DNA from: Trichomonas vaginalis G3 | Taxonomy: Eukaryota; Parabasalia; Trichomonadida; Trichomonadidae | Length of the DNA: 64,000 nucleotides | Reading direction: 5' to 3' | NCBI RefSeq assembly: GCF_026262505.1 | Contig: NC_067205.1 | Location: 3,968,001-4,032,000 of the forward strand | Part shown: positions 10,630-21,833 of the stretch, piece by piece | Layout of the letters: the number at the start of each line of letters is the position of its first letter | How positions within the stretch are numbered: the first letter of the stretch is position 1 | Position numbers and translations under genes: made by a program | The notes under the pieces: generated by a model | What the model saw: only the letters and a program-made list of their open reading frames with translations | Database searches by the model: none | Told to the model about the DNA's origin: nothing

Positions 10630-11632
10630 CCCATCTTTTGTTGGTAAGACGAAGAATATGAAATAAATTATGAAGAAGATAATGATGAATAAAATATCAC
10701 TTTTTATATTTTTGACACGTAAAGGTGTCACTTTTCTGTCAAACTGTTTTTATCGTTTTCGTATATAACAATTTCTCATATCAATGTGAATCTCAAATAT
10801 ATTGTCCACCTTATAAAGTAAGAATTGAAAAAGGTTTATATCGATATGAACTTTGGGGAGCAGGACGAATTGGTGGTGGTGCATATGTGAGAGGAGATCG
10901 ATATACATTCAAAACAGAAGAATTTTATATTTTTGTTGGAGGTGTTGCTCAACATTCAAATGAATTATATGGCTATGGTGGTAATAACGGGGGAGGCAAT
11001 AGTACTATTATTGGGATATATAATAATGGCAAAAGAGGTATTGGCAGCGATGGATCTACAGACATTCGATTGAATATCTCAATTTTGAGATCAAGAGTAA
11101 TTGTCAGCGGTGCTCCAGGAGGTGCTATATATTATGATAAAATGGGATATGCAGGTGGATTAGTTGGACATAATGGAACATTTTTGATGAATCAGATTCC
11201 ATTATCGGAGAAGGCGCAAATCAAACTTCAGGAGGAAAAGGACAATTCAATGGAGAATTTGGCATTGGAGCAAATTGTTCACCTGGAACATCAACAGATA
11301 TGGCTGGTGCAGGGGGCGCTGGATGGTATGACGGTGGATCTGGATATCATTGGGATGAGGATAGCTCAGGGGGCGGAGGAAGCTCATATATTTCTGGTTT
11401 CAAAGGTTGTGAAAGCATTTCATATGATTGGAGATTTGAAAATACAATAATGCTTAATGGAAGCCAACAATTTACAGAACCAGATGGAGCTATGAGTAGA
11501 TTTGGTCATAAAGGAAGTGGTTTTTGCATCATCACTTGTATTGCAGATTTTATTTCATGTGAGAATCTTTGTTTTTATCAAAATAACATTATCATACAAA
11601 TAACTTTTTTTTTACATTGACGAAGTAGACTT

Positions 11633-11931
11633 CAATAAAGTAATTAATTTTATTAAATTCAATTTTTTACGAATATTTTACAATTCCTCCGAACTTGGGC
11701 ATTTGTATGATTTTTTTCGATAAGAAAGTAAAGAGAAATTAATGGTTATCTAAAAGGATGCAATCTCAATAACAATATTTATGTCACTTTTATAAATCTC
11801 AATTGAAATTTAGATAAGCATTGTGAGTATTGTTGCTTTGCATTTAAAATTGCATAGAAAGCTAGTATCCTCAATTATTGATTATCATTTTATATGAAAA
11901 ATAACTGTGGAATGTTTTATTAAAAAGATCT
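11633..11931. other. Unit 1 spacer between glycine-rich genes A and B
   Basis: About 300 bp of AT-rich sequence between the convergent 3' ends of genes A and B. I see no open frame or repeat; it probably holds both polyadenylation regions. The same spacer is at 18067-18369 and 49319-49621. Confidence 0.5.
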
Positions 11932-13031
11932 TTAAGAAAGACTACAAGCATACATAATAGCATTACAATTAAAATGGATATAATGTAAACAATGACTAGT
12001 TAGAGGATAGTATGTTATAATTAGTTTTCCGTGTCCTTCCCATACACCTGACTCATGCTGAACATCGAAAAACTTGAACGATACAGAAGTATCATATGCA
12101 TAACGATCTTGACCAATTTCTTCATAGTTTTCGTCATAAAAAGTCAATTCTCCTTTCGGAAGAATTGCATTGTCTGACAGAACCCAAGAAGAAACTCCAC
12201 CAGCACCACCATTATTGTGATGACTGCAAAAACCACCATACCACCCACCACCTGCACTTCCTCTGTCTGTGAATCCATGTGGTGTTTTGATTCCATATGG
12301 ATTCTTCGAACCATCTGTGCGAGAAGATTCTCCTTGCCCAAAACTGAATCCAAAAGTAGAATTTGCGGATAAATTTTCAATATACATACAGTCTATATTA
12401 AATCTTTGCGCTTCGAGACCTCCTGCACCTCCGGAGCCGTCATCAGACTGTTGAAGTGTGCCACCACCGTTGTCAGAACCGCCTCCACCACCGCTAACAA
12501 TTACACGATGAAAAAGGTCGTTTTTCTCAAATTTGACAGCGGTTTGGCCACTCCTGATCCTGATGCGTAACCAGGAGAACTTCCACCACCACCATAACCA
12601 CCTCGATTCATGCAAGATAAACTAAAAGATTTATAACAATTAGAATTTCTTTGATCAAAATATCCCATTCCTCAAATTGTAGCAAAAGCTTTCATTGGAT
12701 GAAAAAGAACTGAGTAGCCAGAAATATATGCACCTGCACCTCCAGTACTTGGTAATTGTTTGCAGACAGTATTTCCATTCACACGTTTAACTCTGTCTTG
12801 TGAAATACAGCTTCCATTGGGAAATCGATATGATGGAACATGCCCACTGCCGCTGCCACCTGATGCACCATAAAGTTCAAACTTATAGATTCCAGGCTGC
12901 ATTTCAAGAACATAATATGTGCATTCATAATAGTTAACACATGGATATTCAAAAATGTAACTATTATTTTCATGTTTAACGTTAAGTTTTGCATCTTTTA
13001 CACTTGAATTAAGAAGATATGACTTTATCAT
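11932..13031 (-). pseudogene. Host glycine-rich gene B, copy 1
   Basis: Same gene as 18370-19470. Besides the in-frame TGA shared by all copies, this copy lacks one C in the run near 12550 (CCACTCCTGATCC against CCACCTCCTGATCC in copies 2 and 3), which shifts the frame inside the Gly-rich segment. The remainder is nearly identical to the other copies. Confidence 0.75.
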
Positions 13032-13261
13032 ATATTAAAGTTGTCATATTCGTTCATGACAAATTAAAAAATGATTTACTATTCAATTGGCATCTTTGTC
13101 TAGTTAATATCCCTTTGTAAATACATTTGTTTTATCAAAATTTACTATTGTCATTCTAATAAATCCTAATTGAAAATATTAATCTTAAATCACGCCATTA
13201 TGAAATTGTTTTAGATCTTATTAATACATTATAAAACTTTTCAAATTGTACTGAGTAATTC

Positions 13262-13765
13262 ATGACTGGAGCAAATAATTTTCGATATGGAAAATGTTCT
13301 ATCCAAGATACAAGTAAAGTTTATCAAAATTATTCTCCTATATGCCCACAATATCATGCAAATTCTTTTTATCCACGTAATAGCACTTATTATCCCACAT
13401 ATATCAAAATAAATTTAGATCCTGGAAAATATATATTTGAAGCATATGTTCTCAATGACAAGTCTATTAGTACTCTGATGGATATAGTGTATATGCAGAA
13501 TCAACTATTACAATTTCAAGAAATGTTGATATCTTTCTATTTATCGGATCTACAGGCAAAAATAATCTTTGCGGTTATAAACTGAGACTGATACAGGAAA
13601 AAACTTTGATAAAGGAATATTATAGTCAAGTTTTCCTTCTAAAAGTGGTGGATGATATCTATATGGTGGTGAAACTAATCAACCAAGTGGGAGATCTGGA
13701 TTTGTATATCCAACTGATCGATTGAAAACAGAAATTGGAAATATTAATTTATTATTAAAAATTTG
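13262..13765 (+). pseudogene. Host glycine-rich gene C, copy 1
   Basis: Begins MTGANNFRYGKCSIQDTSK and contains YIKINLDPGKYIFEAY, the same block as PGIYKFELYGA in gene B and KGLYRYELWGA in gene A. This copy has GTTCTCAATG where copies 2 and 3 have GATTCTCAATG, so it bypasses their TGA in another frame and stays open to 13585. The 3' part with GGETNQPSGRSGF lies in yet another frame. A decayed member of the family. Confidence 0.65.
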
Positions 13766-13778
13766 AAAATTAGTTTAT

Positions 13779-15022
13779 TTAGTTAATCAGCGATAAAATT
13801 GAATATGAAGGAATATGAGAAATGCTAAGAAGATGTTGACACTGGTAGTTGATTAAATATTGGGAGATGCAAAAATTTTTCATTTGGTTGAATTTTTTTA
13901 TCTCATTTTCTTCTTCAAAATTATTTTCAATTTTATTTTTTGCTTCGCAAAGTCCTGTAGAAAGATGTGATAATTTGTTGTATAAATTGTTTATTGAGTA
14001 TGTTATTGTTGCACTTGATGTTTGTCCATCATAATCACTATTAATGATTGTAGCTGAACTTGATGACCAAAAATAAAATGTTTGTGTACAATTATTATTT
14101 TTGATTGAACAAGATTCAAATGTAACTGTTGCTTGATATAAATTAAAACAATATTGACTAGCATTGTTTCTAATGATATTACATAAATAAAATTGATGTG
14201 GACCAGTATTAAAAATAAAAAAGCATCTAGAGTTTGCTTTGTTATCAATGAAAGATGATTGACTGTTGTTGTATTTCTGTTCTGAATAAATATCAAGTAA
14301 AACATCTTCATAACATTTGTTATTTGTTATGTTATTTCGTGAATAACTAAGATTTCCGTATCTTAAATGATTAATTGAATCTCCTTTATCTATTTCTCCG
14401 CAATCAAAGACTGTTGAATCTTCAAAAATGTTTTTGTTGTTTGTATTTGATGATGACATATATGAACATAAAAATACTCCTTCATATCTATTGTGATTAG
14501 TATAGATTTGTGGCACATGTTCGATAGATAACACAACTTCCTTTATAAGAAGAAACTGTTCGAGATGGAGTTTTTGTGCCATTGAATCCAGAAATAGAAA
14601 TAAGAAGTTTTGTTTGATCATTGATGTCTATATAGACAACAACTTCTTTAAATTCATTGAATAAACATGTTGTAACATAATAATTTCCTTGTGTTGTTGG
14701 ATTAAATTTTTCATTTTCAGTGTGTTTTTCAGTGATAACTGAATTTTCATAAAAAAGTGTCCAAGTGTCAAGACTTGGACCTGAATCGAAGAACTGTCTT
14801 AACAAATGTTTCATTTTCATACATTTCATAAAAATATTTGAATGAATTACTTCTAAAATTTCGTTTAGCGCAGAAAGGATTGTTTTTATTTAATATGGAC
14901 ATAATATTATTTAAGTGTAAAGATTGTGTAATAAACAGAAATTCATCAAAAGTGACAACTCTCAATTTTTTGACATTTGTAAATTCTAAATTGAATGAGA
15001 AAAATGAAATAATACTAAGCAT
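13779..15022 (-). pseudogene. Host beta-helix-like surface protein, copy 1
   Basis: An N-terminal frame (14768-15022, hydrophobic start MLSIISFFSF) and following frames rich in Cys, Asn, Ser and aromatic residues with short repeated blocks such as FYLCNIIRNNASQ and FESCSIKNNNC. This resembles right-handed beta-helix (pectin-lyase/Pmp-like) surface proteins of Trichomonas. The N-terminal frame and the main frame are offset by one base in all three copies near 14785. This copy has further differences near 14500 that split the main frame again. Confidence 0.5.
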
Positions 15023-15097
15023 AATACAATATTCTAGATTTAATTATAATTAGGAAAAAGTTAGTTTTGAGAGTACTTTTCATAGGCATATAGAATG

Positions 15098-15398
15098 AAA
15101 TCTTCTGAAAAATAATATCACATAAACTCATATTATTTTCTAATATATAACTATTTTATATAAAAATCAAATTCAATGATCTTAAAAGCGAAGGATAAAC
15201 CTCAAAATTTACGAATATAATGAGTGGGAATATTTCATATGGTTTTATGATAGATAAGCATTATATTCCCACTCATTATATTCGTAAATTTTGAGGTTTA
15301 TCCTTCGCTTTTAAGATCATTGAATTTGATTTTTATATAAAATAGTTATATATTAGAAAATAATATGAGTTTATGTGATATTATTTTTCAGAAGATTT
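15098..15398. repeat. ~300-bp inverted repeat, unit 1
   Basis: Arms of about 135 bp, essentially perfect: the left arm starts AAATCTTCTGAAAAATAATA and the right arm ends with its reverse complement at 15398. The central ~28 bp (TTTCATATGG...) are unpaired. No coding potential and no clear flanking target duplication. In unit 2 the right arm of this palindrome is the insertion site of Polinton C. It could be a MITE or a junction made when the unit was first duplicated. Confidence 0.85.
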
Positions 15399-15985
15399 TG
15401 TGTTCTTCTTCAAAATTTTATTTTTTTATTAAAAAGAATCTTTACAAAATATACATTTACTTAAATTAATATTTAAAAACGTGCTCTATCAAAAGTTCCA
15501 AAAATTCAATATTTTAGCTTTTCTGAGGTGTCACTTTTGATGAATTTATGTTTACAACAATTGTATAATTAAAATTGCGAAGACATTATCTTTATCAAGG
15601 GATATATAATCCCTTGAAGTTGACAATCAAAACATTTTATGTCACTTTTTTGGTATTTTTTATAAAAATTTATGTTGGCATTTTTTTATTTTCAAGATTT
15701 ACAAGAATCTAAGAATTCATTCATATTTTACACTTCACACTCAATTACAATACAATTCTAATCATAAGAATAATCTTATCTGCGAAAGAAACTCAAACAA
15801 ATTCTAATAATAGAGTAGAAGTTTTAAATACAAATACAAAACAACATCTACCAAACACACTTTAACTAGTAAGAATGAGTTTAATCTTAATTTTTCATTG
15901 TTTAATTGTGTTTTCGAAATTGATGCATTTCTTGATAAACTTTATCGCATTGAAGTTTTCTCTAAAACAATAGGCAATCAAGAAT
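15399..15985. other. Unit 1 AT-rich stretch without a recognised gene
   Basis: About 590 bp with no convincing frame. An inverted AAGGGATAT/ATCCCTT pair is at about 15597-15617. Confidence 0.4.
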
Positions 15986-15989
15986 AACT

Positions 15990-16350
15990 GTTCTTTCGAA
16001 TTTCTATCCTGAAAAGTGGACTGAGATATCTCTTTGGGCTTTGAAAGATATATTATCTATTTTTTGATTCTTTGATGACAGAAACACAAACTTCATGTCC
16101 ACTAAATGTAACAACTTCTACTATCTGAAACATAATCATCAGATGTTCCACTACCAAAACATCATGAACCACCTCCTGAAGTTCTGAGGTTGTGTTAATC
16201 TCCTTTACAGAATTTATCATTATCAAGGTTGATGCCTCCCCCTGTATATGTTCATCCTTTACCTCTGCTTTGTGCGATGTTATATTCTTTTAATGATCCT
16301 ACGGTATCTCCTTAATCTTTAGAGTCTGAATATATTGCATTTCAATATTA
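15990..16350 (-). pseudogene. Decayed glycine-rich gene fragment D, unit 1
   Basis: On the minus strand, broken pieces still read GGGINLDNDKF and, further on, TSGGGS and FGSGTSDDY, which are the Gly/Ser-rich features of genes A-C, with several stops between them. It is an old, degenerated paralogue that was already dead before the unit was duplicated, since all three units share the damage. Confidence 0.45.
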
Positions 16351-16399
16351 AATAAATAATTATATGAAAAAAATACAGATCATGAATATGTTATTTTAG

Positions 16400-17086
16400 C
16401 TAGTTTAAAAGAAGTCGATAATCAAATAATTGTTCAAAAAATTGAACTTTGTTTTTATAGAATCTTTTTCTATGACCGCTTGTTGCGTTAAAAAAGGTAG
16501 AAAATGAAGTATTAGATTTAGCTGAATCAGATGAAATTATGTAAAAATCATCACGCATTATACGTGCATATGATATGTTAATTGATTTATTTTGAATTTT
16601 ACCATTTTGCAAAAAAATGTTTCCGAATCCATTGGTAAAATAATCTTTATATCCACTCTTGCTAATAAAACTATCATGAATAAAATTTTTAAATTCGGAT
16701 AAATGTGTTACATGAATGAAGCAATAAACACCGTAGTCATATTCACTATCAATTCTGGAAGAATAACTGCAAATTCGATCTTGAATAAATTCGCCTTCTT
16801 GAATATATGAAATACACCCACCATTTGCTGTGTTGCTGCAGTTATTAAAAAGTGTAGTTTCAATAAGAAATTTGATAGCAGTGTTGTTTGTTTCGAAAAT
16901 GAACAGAACCTTGTGTATTTACCGAGTCAAAGTTACATGATGAAACATGATAATTATATTCTCTTGCATCAAGCTTAGTACTTTGAAACTTACATTTTTC
17001 TTTAGCTAAATTTGTCGGGAAATATGAATCCCAAGCTTTTCGAATTTTCTTCCTTGGATCATTTTTGGTATAAAATTGTAGATCCT
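16400..17086 (-). pseudogene. Second beta-helix-like gene region, unit 1
   Basis: Minus-strand pieces starting near 17086 (DPRKKIRKAWDSYFPTNLAK, then KCKFQSTKLDAREYNYHVSS) and ending in an open 70-residue frame at 16400-16612. Cys/Asn/Ser/Tyr-rich blocks of the type CxF...SSCNF match the other beta-helix-like gene of the unit, so the two are probably paralogues. At least one stop and one frame change lie between the pieces. No start codon is evident. Confidence 0.45.
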
Positions 17087-17160
17087 ACATAATATCAATT
17101 AAAATATCTTTGTAAGATACAAGTAAAAAAATTAATGAGGATTAAAATAAGTTTTCCTTA

Positions 17161-18066
17161 TTGAATTATGATGTTTCAATAACACATAGATATGGAAAAA
17201 AGTATTATTTCTCATATCAATGTGAATCTCAAATATATTGTCCACCTTATAAAGTAAGAATTGAAAAAGGTTTATATCGATATGAACTTTGGGGAGCAGG
17301 ACGAATTGGTGGTGGTGCATATGTGAGAGGAGATCGATATACATTCAAAACAGAAGAATTTTATATTTTTGTTGGAGGTGTTGCTCAACATTCAAATGAA
17401 TTATATGGCTATGGTGGTAATAACGGGGGAGGCAATAGTACTATTATTGGGATATATAATAATGGCAAAAGAGGTATTGGCAGCGATGGATCTACAGACA
17501 TTCGATTGAATATCTCAATTTTGAGATCAAGAGTAATTGTCAGCGGTGCTCCAGGAGGTGCTATATATTATGATAAAATGGGATATGCAGGTGGATTAGT
17601 TGGACATAATGGAACACGTTTTGATGAATCAGATTCCATTATCGGAGAAGGCGCAAATCAAACTTCAGGAGGAAAAGGACAATTCAATGGAGAATTTGGC
17701 ATTGGAGCAAATTGTTCACCTGGAACATCAACAGATATGGCTGGTGCAGGGGGCGCTGGATGGTATGACGGTGGATCTGGATATCATTGGGATGAGGATA
17801 GCTCAGGGGGCGGAGGAAGCTCATATATTTCTGGTTTCAAAGGTTGTGAAAGCATTTCATATGATTGGAGATTTGAAAATACAATAATGCTTAATGGAAG
17901 CCAACAATTTACAGAACCAGATGGAGCTATGAGTAGATTTGGTCATAAAGGAAGTGGTTTTTGCATCATCACTTGTATTGCAGATTTTATTTCATGTGAG
18001 AATCTTTGTTTTTATCAAAATAACATTATCATACAAATAACTTTTGTTTTTACATTGACGAAGTAG
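17161..18066 (+). CDS. Host glycine-rich (ALK/LTK-type) protein A, copy 2, 5' end unclear
   Basis: Open for about 301 codons. The start of the region resembles genes B and C: YSYQC...YCPPYKV, then KGLYRYELWGA and a long Gly-rich body with GGNNGGGNS, GAPGGAIYY, GGKGQFNGEFG, GAGGAGWYDGGSGY and SSGGGGSSYISG. This is the composition of the Gly-rich domain first named in ALK/LTK receptors and common in Trichomonas proteins. The C-terminal ~35 residues are hydrophobic and Cys-containing. The frame has no ATG before the middle of the protein: upstream is a TAA at 17143 and the frame opens at a TTG. The 5' end is therefore lost or lies elsewhere, and it may be a pseudogene. Confidence 0.55.
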   Translation: MNYDVSITHRYGKKYYFSYQCESQIYCPPYKVRIEKGLYRYELWGAGRIGGGAYVRGDRYTFKTEEFYIFVGGVAQHSNELYGYGGNNGGGNSTIIGIYNNGKRGIGSDGSTDIRLNISILRSRVIVSGAPGGAIYYDKMGYAGGLVGHNGTRFDESDSIIGEGANQTSGGKGQFNGEFGIGANCSPGTSTDMAGAGGAGWYDGGSGYHWDEDSSGGGGSSYISGFKGCESISYDWRFENTIMLNGSQQFTEPDGAMSRFGHKGSGFCIITCIADFISCENLCFYQNNIIIQITFVFTLTK

Positions 18067-18369
18067 ACTTCAATAAAGTAATTAATTTTATTAAATTCAA
18101 TTTTTTACGAATATTTTACAATTCCTCCGAAATTGGGCATTTGTATGATTTTTTTCGATAAGAAAGTAAAGAGAAATTAATGGTTATCTAAAAGGATGCA
18201 ATCTCAATAACAATATTTATGTCACTTTTATAAATCTCAATTGAAATTTAGATAAGCATTGTGAGTATTGTTGCTTTGCATTTAAAATTGCATAGAAAGC
18301 TAGTATCCTCAATTATTGATTATCATTTTATATGAAAAATAACTGTGGAATGTTTTATTAAAAAGATCT
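18067..18369. other. Unit 2 spacer between genes A and B
   Basis: AT-rich, no gene seen. It differs from the unit 1 spacer at only a few positions (for example CCGAAATTGGG against CCGAACTTGGG). Confidence 0.4.
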
Positions 18370-19470
18370 TTAAGAAAGACTACAAGCATACATAATAGCA
18401 TTACAATTAAAATGGATATAATGTAAACAATGACTAGTTAGAGGATAGTATGTTATAATTAGTTTTCCGTGTCCTTCCCATACACCTGACTCATGCTGAA
18501 CATCGAAAAACTTGAACGATACAGAAGTATCATATGCATAACGATCTTGACCAATTTCTTCATAGTTTTCGTCATAAAAAGTCAATTCTCCTTTCGGAAG
18601 AATTGCATTGTCTGACAGAACCCAAGAAGAAACTCCACCAGCACCACCATTATTGTGATGACTGCAAAAACCACCATACCACCCACCACCTGCACTTCCT
18701 CTGTCTGTGAATCCATGTGGTGTTTTGATTCCATATGGATTCTTCGAACCATCTGTGCGAGAAGATTCTCCTTGCCCAAAACTGAATCCAAAAGTAGAAT
18801 TTGCGGATAAATTTTCAATATACATACAGTCTATATTAAATCTTTGCGCTTCGAGACCTCCTGCACCTCCGGAGCCGTCATCAGACTGTTGAAGTGTGCC
18901 ACCACCGTTGTCAGAACCGCCTCCACCACCGCTAACAATTACACGATGAAAAAGGTCGTTTTTCTCAAATTTGACAGCGGTTTGGCCACCTCCTGATCCT
19001 GATGCGTAACCAGGAGAACTTCCACCACCACCATAACCACCTCGATTCATGCAAGATAAACTAAAAGATTTATAACAATTAGAATTTCTTTGATCAAAAT
19101 ATCCCATTCCTCAAATTGTAGCAAAAGCTTTCATTGGATGAAAAAGAACTGAGTAGCCAGAAATATATGCACCTGCACCTCCAGTACTTGGTAATTGTTT
19201 GCAGACAGTATTTCCATTCACACGTTTAACTCTGTCTTGTGAAATACAGCTTCCATTGGGAAATCGATATGATGGAACATGCCCACTGCCGCTGCCACCT
19301 GATGCACCATAAAGTTCAAACTTATAGATTCCAGGCTGCATTTCAAGAACATAATATGTGCATTCATAATAGTTAACACATGGATATTCAAAAATGTAAC
19401 TATTATTTTCATGTTTAACGTTAAGTTTTGCATCTTTTACACTTGAATTAAGAAGATATGACTTTATCAT
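18370..19470 (-). pseudogene. Host glycine-rich protein B, copy 2, one in-frame TGA
   Basis: Two frames in the same phase: 19111-19470 (119 residues, starts MIKSYLLNSSVKD, contains FEYPCVNYYECTYYVLEMQP and GIYKFELYGASGG) and 18370-19107 (245 residues, with GGGGSSPGYASGSGGG, IVSGGGGGSDNGGG, GGWYGGFCSHHNNGGAGG and a hydrophobic Cys-containing end). They are separated by a single TGA at 19108-19110 after MKAFATI. The same TGA is present in all three units, so it predates the duplication. Without it this would be a typical ~365-residue member of the family; with it, it is most simply a pseudogene. Confidence 0.7.
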
Positions 19471-19700
19471 ATATTAAAGTTGTCATATTCGTTCATGACA
19501 AATTAAAAAATGATTTACTATTCAATTGGCATCTTTGTCTAGTTAATATCCCTTTGTAAATACATTTGTTTTATCAAAATTTACTATTGTCATTCTAATA
19601 AATCCTAATTGAAAATATTAATCTTAAATCACGCCATTATGAAATTGTTTTAGATCTTATTAATACATTATAAAACTTTTCAAATTGTACTGAGTAATTC

Positions 19701-20205
19701 ATGACTGGAGCAAATAATTTTCGATATGGAAAATGTTCTATCCAAGATACAAGTAAAGTTTATCAAAATTATTCTCCTATATGCCCACAATATCATGCAA
19801 ATTCTTTTTATCCACGTAATAGCACTTATTATCCCACATATATCAAAATAAATTTAGATCCTGGAAAATATATATTTGAAGCATATGATTCTCAATGACA
19901 AGTCTATTAGTACTCTGATGGATATAGTGTATATGCAGAATCAACTATTACAATTTCAAGAAATGTTGATATCTTTCTATTTATCGGATCTACAGGCAAA
20001 AATAATCTTTGCGGTTATAAACTGAGACTGATACAGGAAAAAACTTTGATAAAGGAATATTATAGTCAAGTTTTCCTTCTAAAAGTGGTGGATGATATCT
20101 ATATGGTGGTGAAACTAATCAACCAAGTGGGAGATCTGGATTTGTATATCCAACTGATCGATTGAAAACAGAAATTGGAAATATTAATTTATTATTAAAA
20201 ATTTG
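19701..20205 (+). pseudogene. Host glycine-rich gene C, copy 2
   Basis: Open for 65 codons (to YIFEAYDSQ) and then stopped by TGA at 19896-19898. In-frame similarity to the family continues past it (YSDGYSVYAESTITISRN, then FIGSTGKNNLCGY), interrupted by a TAG. The last part, with GGETNQPSGRSGF, is in another frame. Shared with unit 3. Only the ligand-like N-terminal block is left in a continuous frame. Confidence 0.65.
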
Positions 20206-20218
20206 AAAATTAGTTTAT

Positions 20219-21462
20219 TTAGTTAATCAGCGATAAAATTGAATATGAAGGAATATGAGAAATGCTAAGAAGATGTTGACACTGGTAGTTGATTAAATAT
20301 TGGGAGATGCAAAAATTTTTCATTTGGTTGAATTTTTTTATCTCATTTTCTTCTTCAAAATTATTTTCAATTTTATTTTTTGCTTCGCAAAGTCCTGTAG
20401 AAAGATGTGATAATTTGTTGTATAAATTGTTTATTGAGTATGTTATTGTTGCACTTGATGTTTGTCCATCATAATCACTATTAATGATTGTAGCTGAACT
20501 TGATGACCAAAAATAAAATGTTTGTGTACAATTATTATTTTTGATTGAACAAGATTCAAATGTAACTGTTGCTTGATATAAATTAAAACAATATTGACTA
20601 GCATTGTTTCTAATGATATTACATAAATAAAATTGATGTGGACCAGTATTAAAAATAAAAAAGCATCTAGAGTTTGCTTTGTTATCAATGAAAGATGATT
20701 GACTGTTGTATTTCTGTTCTGAATAAATATCAAGTAAAACATCTTCATAACATTTGTTATTTGTTATGTTATTTCGTGAATAACTAAGATTTCCGTATCT
20801 TAAATGATTAATTGAATCTCCTTTATCTATTTCTCCACAATCAAAGACTGTTGAATCTTCAAAAATGTTTTTGTTGTTTGTATTTAATCCTGATATATAT
20901 GAATATAAAAATACTCCTTCATATCCTGATTGTGATTGTATAGATTTTGTGGCACATGTTCGATAGATAACACAACTTCCTTTATAAGAAGAAACTGTTC
21001 GAGATGGAGTTTTTGTGCCATTGAATCCAGAAATAGAAATAAGAAGTTTTGTTTGATCATTGATGTCTATATAGACAACAACTTCTTTAAATTCATTGAA
21101 TAAACATGTTGTAACATAATAATTTCCTTGTGTTGTTGGATTAAATTTTTCATTTTCAGTGTGTTTTTTCAGTGATAACTGAATTTTCATAAAAAAGTGT
21201 CCAAGTGTCAAGACTTGGACCTGAATCGAAGAACTGTCTTAACAAATGTTTCATTTTCATACATTTCATAAAAATATTTGAATGAATTACTTCTAAAATT
21301 TCGTTTAGCGCACAAAGGATTGTTTTTATTTAATATGGACATAATATTATTTAAGTGTAAAGATTGTGTAATAAACAGAAATTCATCAAAAGTGACAACT
21401 CTCAATTTTTTGACATTTGTAAATTCTAAATTGAATGAGAAAAATGAAATAATACTAAGCAT
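20219..21462 (-). pseudogene. Host beta-helix-like surface protein, copy 2
   Basis: Main frame 20219-21211 (330 residues) carries the Cys/Asn/aromatic blocks (YYVTTCLFNEF, GSCVIYRTCA, FFIFNTGPHQFYLCNIIRNN, FESCSIKNNNCTQTFYFWSS) expected of a beta-helix with ladders of Cys and Asn. The N-terminal frame 21208-21462 has a hydrophobic start. Copy 2 has one extra T in the run near 21165 relative to copies 1 and 3, in addition to the shared offset near 21225. Related to Pmp/pectin-lyase-like surface antigens by appearance only. Confidence 0.5.
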
Positions 21463-21537
21463 AATACAATATTCTAGATTTAATTATAATTAGGAAAAAG
21501 TTAGTTTTGAGAGTACTTTTCATAGGCATATAGAATG

Positions 21538-21796
21538 AAATCTTCTGAAAAATAATATCACATAAACTCATATTATTTTCTAATATATAACTATATATAA
21601 AAATCAAATTCAATGATCTTAAAAGCGAAGGATAAACCTCAAAATTTACGAATATAATGAGTGGGAATATTTCATATGGTTTTATGATAGATAAGCATTA
21701 TATTCCCACTCATTATATTCGTAAATTTTGAGGTTTATCCTTCGCTTTTAAGATCATTGAATTTGATTTTTATATAAAATAGTTATATATTAGAAA

Positions 21797-21800
<4 letters not shown>
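21538..21800. repeat. Inverted repeat of unit 2, part left of Polinton C
   Basis: Left arm, centre and most of the right arm of the 300-bp palindrome. A few bases are missing in the left arm near 21592 (CTATATATAAAAATC) compared with units 1 and 3. The right arm stops at AAATAA (21795-21800), the target duplication of Polinton C, and resumes at 46613. Confidence 0.85.

Positions 21801-21833
<33 letters not shown>

Larger units (their letters stand above)
9317..10770. mobile_element. Non-autonomous TIR DNA element carrying a hairpin satellite
   Basis: Boundaries come from comparison with the uninterrupted units 2 and 3. The ends are TCTTATATACGAAAA on the left and the reverse complement TGTTATATACGAAAA on the right (15 bp, one mismatch). 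A looser inverted similarity continues inward for about 75 bp (AGTGACA..., GTCAAAAA...). ATTT at 9313-9316 and again at 10771-10774 looks like a 4-bp target duplication. It encodes no transposase; the longest frames inside are by-products of the palindromes. The superfamily cannot be assigned from these data. Confidence 0.8.
9267..11620 (+). pseudogene. Host glycine-rich gene A, copy 1, split by a TIR element
   Basis: Same gene as 17161-18066, but interrupted between the codons for KKYYF and SYQCES by the 1,454-bp element at 9317-10770. The 3' part (10771-11620) also differs from copies 2 and 3 by an indel near 11182 that shifts the frame, so the remainder (MAGAGGAGWYDGG onward) lies in another frame. 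A non-functional copy of a host surface-protein gene. Confidence 0.8.
9191..17095. repeat. Host tandem unit 1 (~6.43 kb without inserts)
   Basis: First visible copy of a direct repeat whose landmarks recur with near-identity in units 2 and 3; for example the sequence at 11300 recurs at 17737, 6,437 bp later. Contents in order: glycine-rich gene A (split by a 1.45-kb TIR element), gene B, gene C, a beta-helix-like gene, a 300-bp inverted repeat, a decayed glycine-rich stretch and a second beta-helix-like region. The left part of the preceding unit is hidden behind Polinton A. Confidence 0.9.

Noticed and set aside
10725-11450. Possible new start of glycine-rich gene A supplied by the TIR element (SLFCQTVFIVFVYNNFSYQC)
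   Set aside because: The frame opens with GTG, not ATG, and the downstream part is frameshifted relative to the other copies; no good evidence for a chimeric gene.
21801-21830. Poly(A) tail of a retrotransposon
   Set aside because: The matching T-run at 46579-46612, the inverted termini and the 6-bp duplication show that it is the capped end of a Polinton.
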